In this document: piece by piece, positions 62,655-64,000 of the stretch | Position numbering within the stretch: position 1 is the first letter of the stretch | How the letters are laid out: each line of letters begins with the position of its first letter | Origin: Balanoglossus misakiensis | Taxonomy: Eukaryota; Hemichordata | NCBI GenBank assembly: GCA_040954595.2 | Contig: CM082593.2 | Coordinates: 3,844,001-3,908,000 of the forward strand | Direction: 5' to 3' | DNA: 64,000 bases | Position numbers and translations under genes: made by a program | The notes under the pieces: generated by a model | The model's database searches: none | The model's input: the letters and a program-made list of their open reading frames with translations, nothing else | Told to the model about the DNA's origin: nothing

Positions 62655-64000
62655 GTCTGATACAGCCACCTATCGGGCGGTCGTGACTCTTTATTGATGT
62701 TTTGAAACCGCCGAGCTCTCGTCACGATTACGTCACAAAATAATTACAGCTTAGGAAGCAGTTTGGCAGGCGTCTACTCAATATCCCCGGCAAACAGGTA
62801 GTTGATCGGGGTTACCTGGCTAACCTTTACGGATTAAACTTCCTGGACGCCGACAACATTACCGTCAACGATCTGTCACGTGCTCTTACTGGCGTGAAGT
62901 GATTGGAAACAATTTCTGGGCACCGGTGAATGAGGTGGCAGAGCTTCAGCACATTTGCAAATGGCAGGAAGGCCGGACTCCAAATGTTCACAGATTTCCG
63001 GTTCACAGTTGTACCATACATAAGATAGCGGCAGATGATGTGTTAAGACAACCTATAAAAATACAGGCAAATTCATATTATTGAAAAGTTGAACGTATGC
63101 CAAGTGATGCTCTCCCCTCTCGCTCTTTTCACACACAGGGTTCTCTATCATTCATGAGCATGTTAAATACCGACTTGCAAAAATATGCCAGACAATGCTA
63201 GTCTTGCGCGCTTGCGCACAATTAGGCCCAATGGCAGAGTTCTCTTGTTGTCTAGGCATATCTTCTTCATTTCATGTCTTTATGCCATTTTATAGTTATG
63301 TATAACGCCTACTATATATTAACATTTTCAAAGAATGACTAATTAAGTTTCAGAAGTGTTGTACATTCAAAGAATACCACAAAGCATTTCCTTAGGACTA
63401 CAATGTAACCATGCATATGCATCAAGTTGTCTGAGCAACCTACATGTATGTCGACATGTATTTGTGCTCATTTCTGGTAACCATTAAAGATGTGGCTAAT
63501 TGGATGGATGAAGTCCACTACAAGCATCAACAGATCAGTTAATAGGAATCAGCAGCCAAACCAAGCAAGTTTTGCTGTGCGTCGTGATATCTGAAATTAC
63601 TATCGCTATCAAATTTCATACAATTCTTATAAATAGCATAGAGAACACCCCCATACATTATTTTTCTTAATATGACAAAGCCTTTATGACTTATGTGACT
63701 TCAGTCATTTTTGAGTTTCAGTAAAATTACAAAATGTAGCTTACCGTAGCATTAACGTAAACCCCGTGCAACAGCTTAAAACGAGCACAAGTGAATAATG
63801 CCACATTATTAGTGTACACGGATATAAATCTCGCCCGCAACAAATATTTTATTAAGACACTAGTCCATTAATATCACGCCTCGTTCTGATTTATCGTCTG
63901 GTGAAGTTCATAAGGCAAGGGACACTATATCACAGAGATGTCGTGCAGCCAATCAAACCGAAGGAAGCAAGGATATATGGGAGTAATATCAGGGGAAATG
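62655..64000. other. Upstream flank of the luqin-receptor-like gene; no gene seen
   Basis: Should contain the 5' UTR and perhaps the promoter of the receptor gene on the - strand. No clear TATA box, acceptor or coding frame could be assigned. The sequence becomes AT-rich beyond 63100. Confidence 0.4.

Overview
The window reads as nuclear DNA of an invertebrate animal. Its coding exons have GT-AG introns, AATAAA polyadenylation signals, long AT-rich gene-poor stretches and short microsatellites, and it shows no operons or ribosome-binding sites. The gene content fits a bilaterian outside the vertebrates and insects: a PRDM8-type zinc-finger protein, a Golgi carbohydrate sulfotransferase, and two neuropeptide receptors that most resemble kinin (leucokinin) and luqin/RYamide receptors. 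That pair suggests a lophotrochozoan (mollusc, annelid or brachiopod-like) or an ambulacrarian such as a hemichordate. This assignment is inference from remembered family features, not from a search.

Layout. (1) 1-4.1 kb: the large, probably last, coding exon of a PRDM8/ZNF488-like gene on + with its 3' UTR. (2) 4.4-8.8 kb: three small genes of one unnamed family of single-pass membrane proteins (A on -, B and C on +). Each has a signal-peptide exon joined by a phase-0 intron to an exon carrying an Asn-Pro-Trp motif, a transmembrane helix and an Arg/Lys-rich cytoplasmic segment. Two of the three first exons are too short to appear in an ordinary open-reading-frame scan. (3) 9.33-10.08 kb: an 18-copy, 41-bp tandem repeat with a six-unit higher-order pattern. 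(4) 10.4-11.5 kb: a sulfotransferase on - with an uninterrupted reading frame. (5) 11.5-35.5 kb: a 24-kb stretch with no convincing coding exon, only simple repeats and small palindromes. (6) 35.5-38.6 kb: a five-coding-exon kinin-receptor-like GPCR on +, with a spliced 5' leader. (7) 38.6-55.3 kb: no coding exon seen, but a well-formed CCAAT/TATA promoter with a splice donor at 43.2-43.4 kb. (8) 55.3-62.7 kb: a two-coding-exon luqin/RYamide-receptor-like GPCR on - with a 6.2-kb intron. (9) 62.7-64 kb: its upstream flank.

The two receptors face each other tail to tail and share one phase-0 intron, placed just after Lys-Arg-Lys at the third-loop/TM6 border, so they are related genes of one receptor group. 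The most novel element is the cluster of small membrane proteins: I cannot assign them to a known family. They appear to have arisen by local, partly inverted duplication, and one copy has lost a tail that is still readable after its stop codon.
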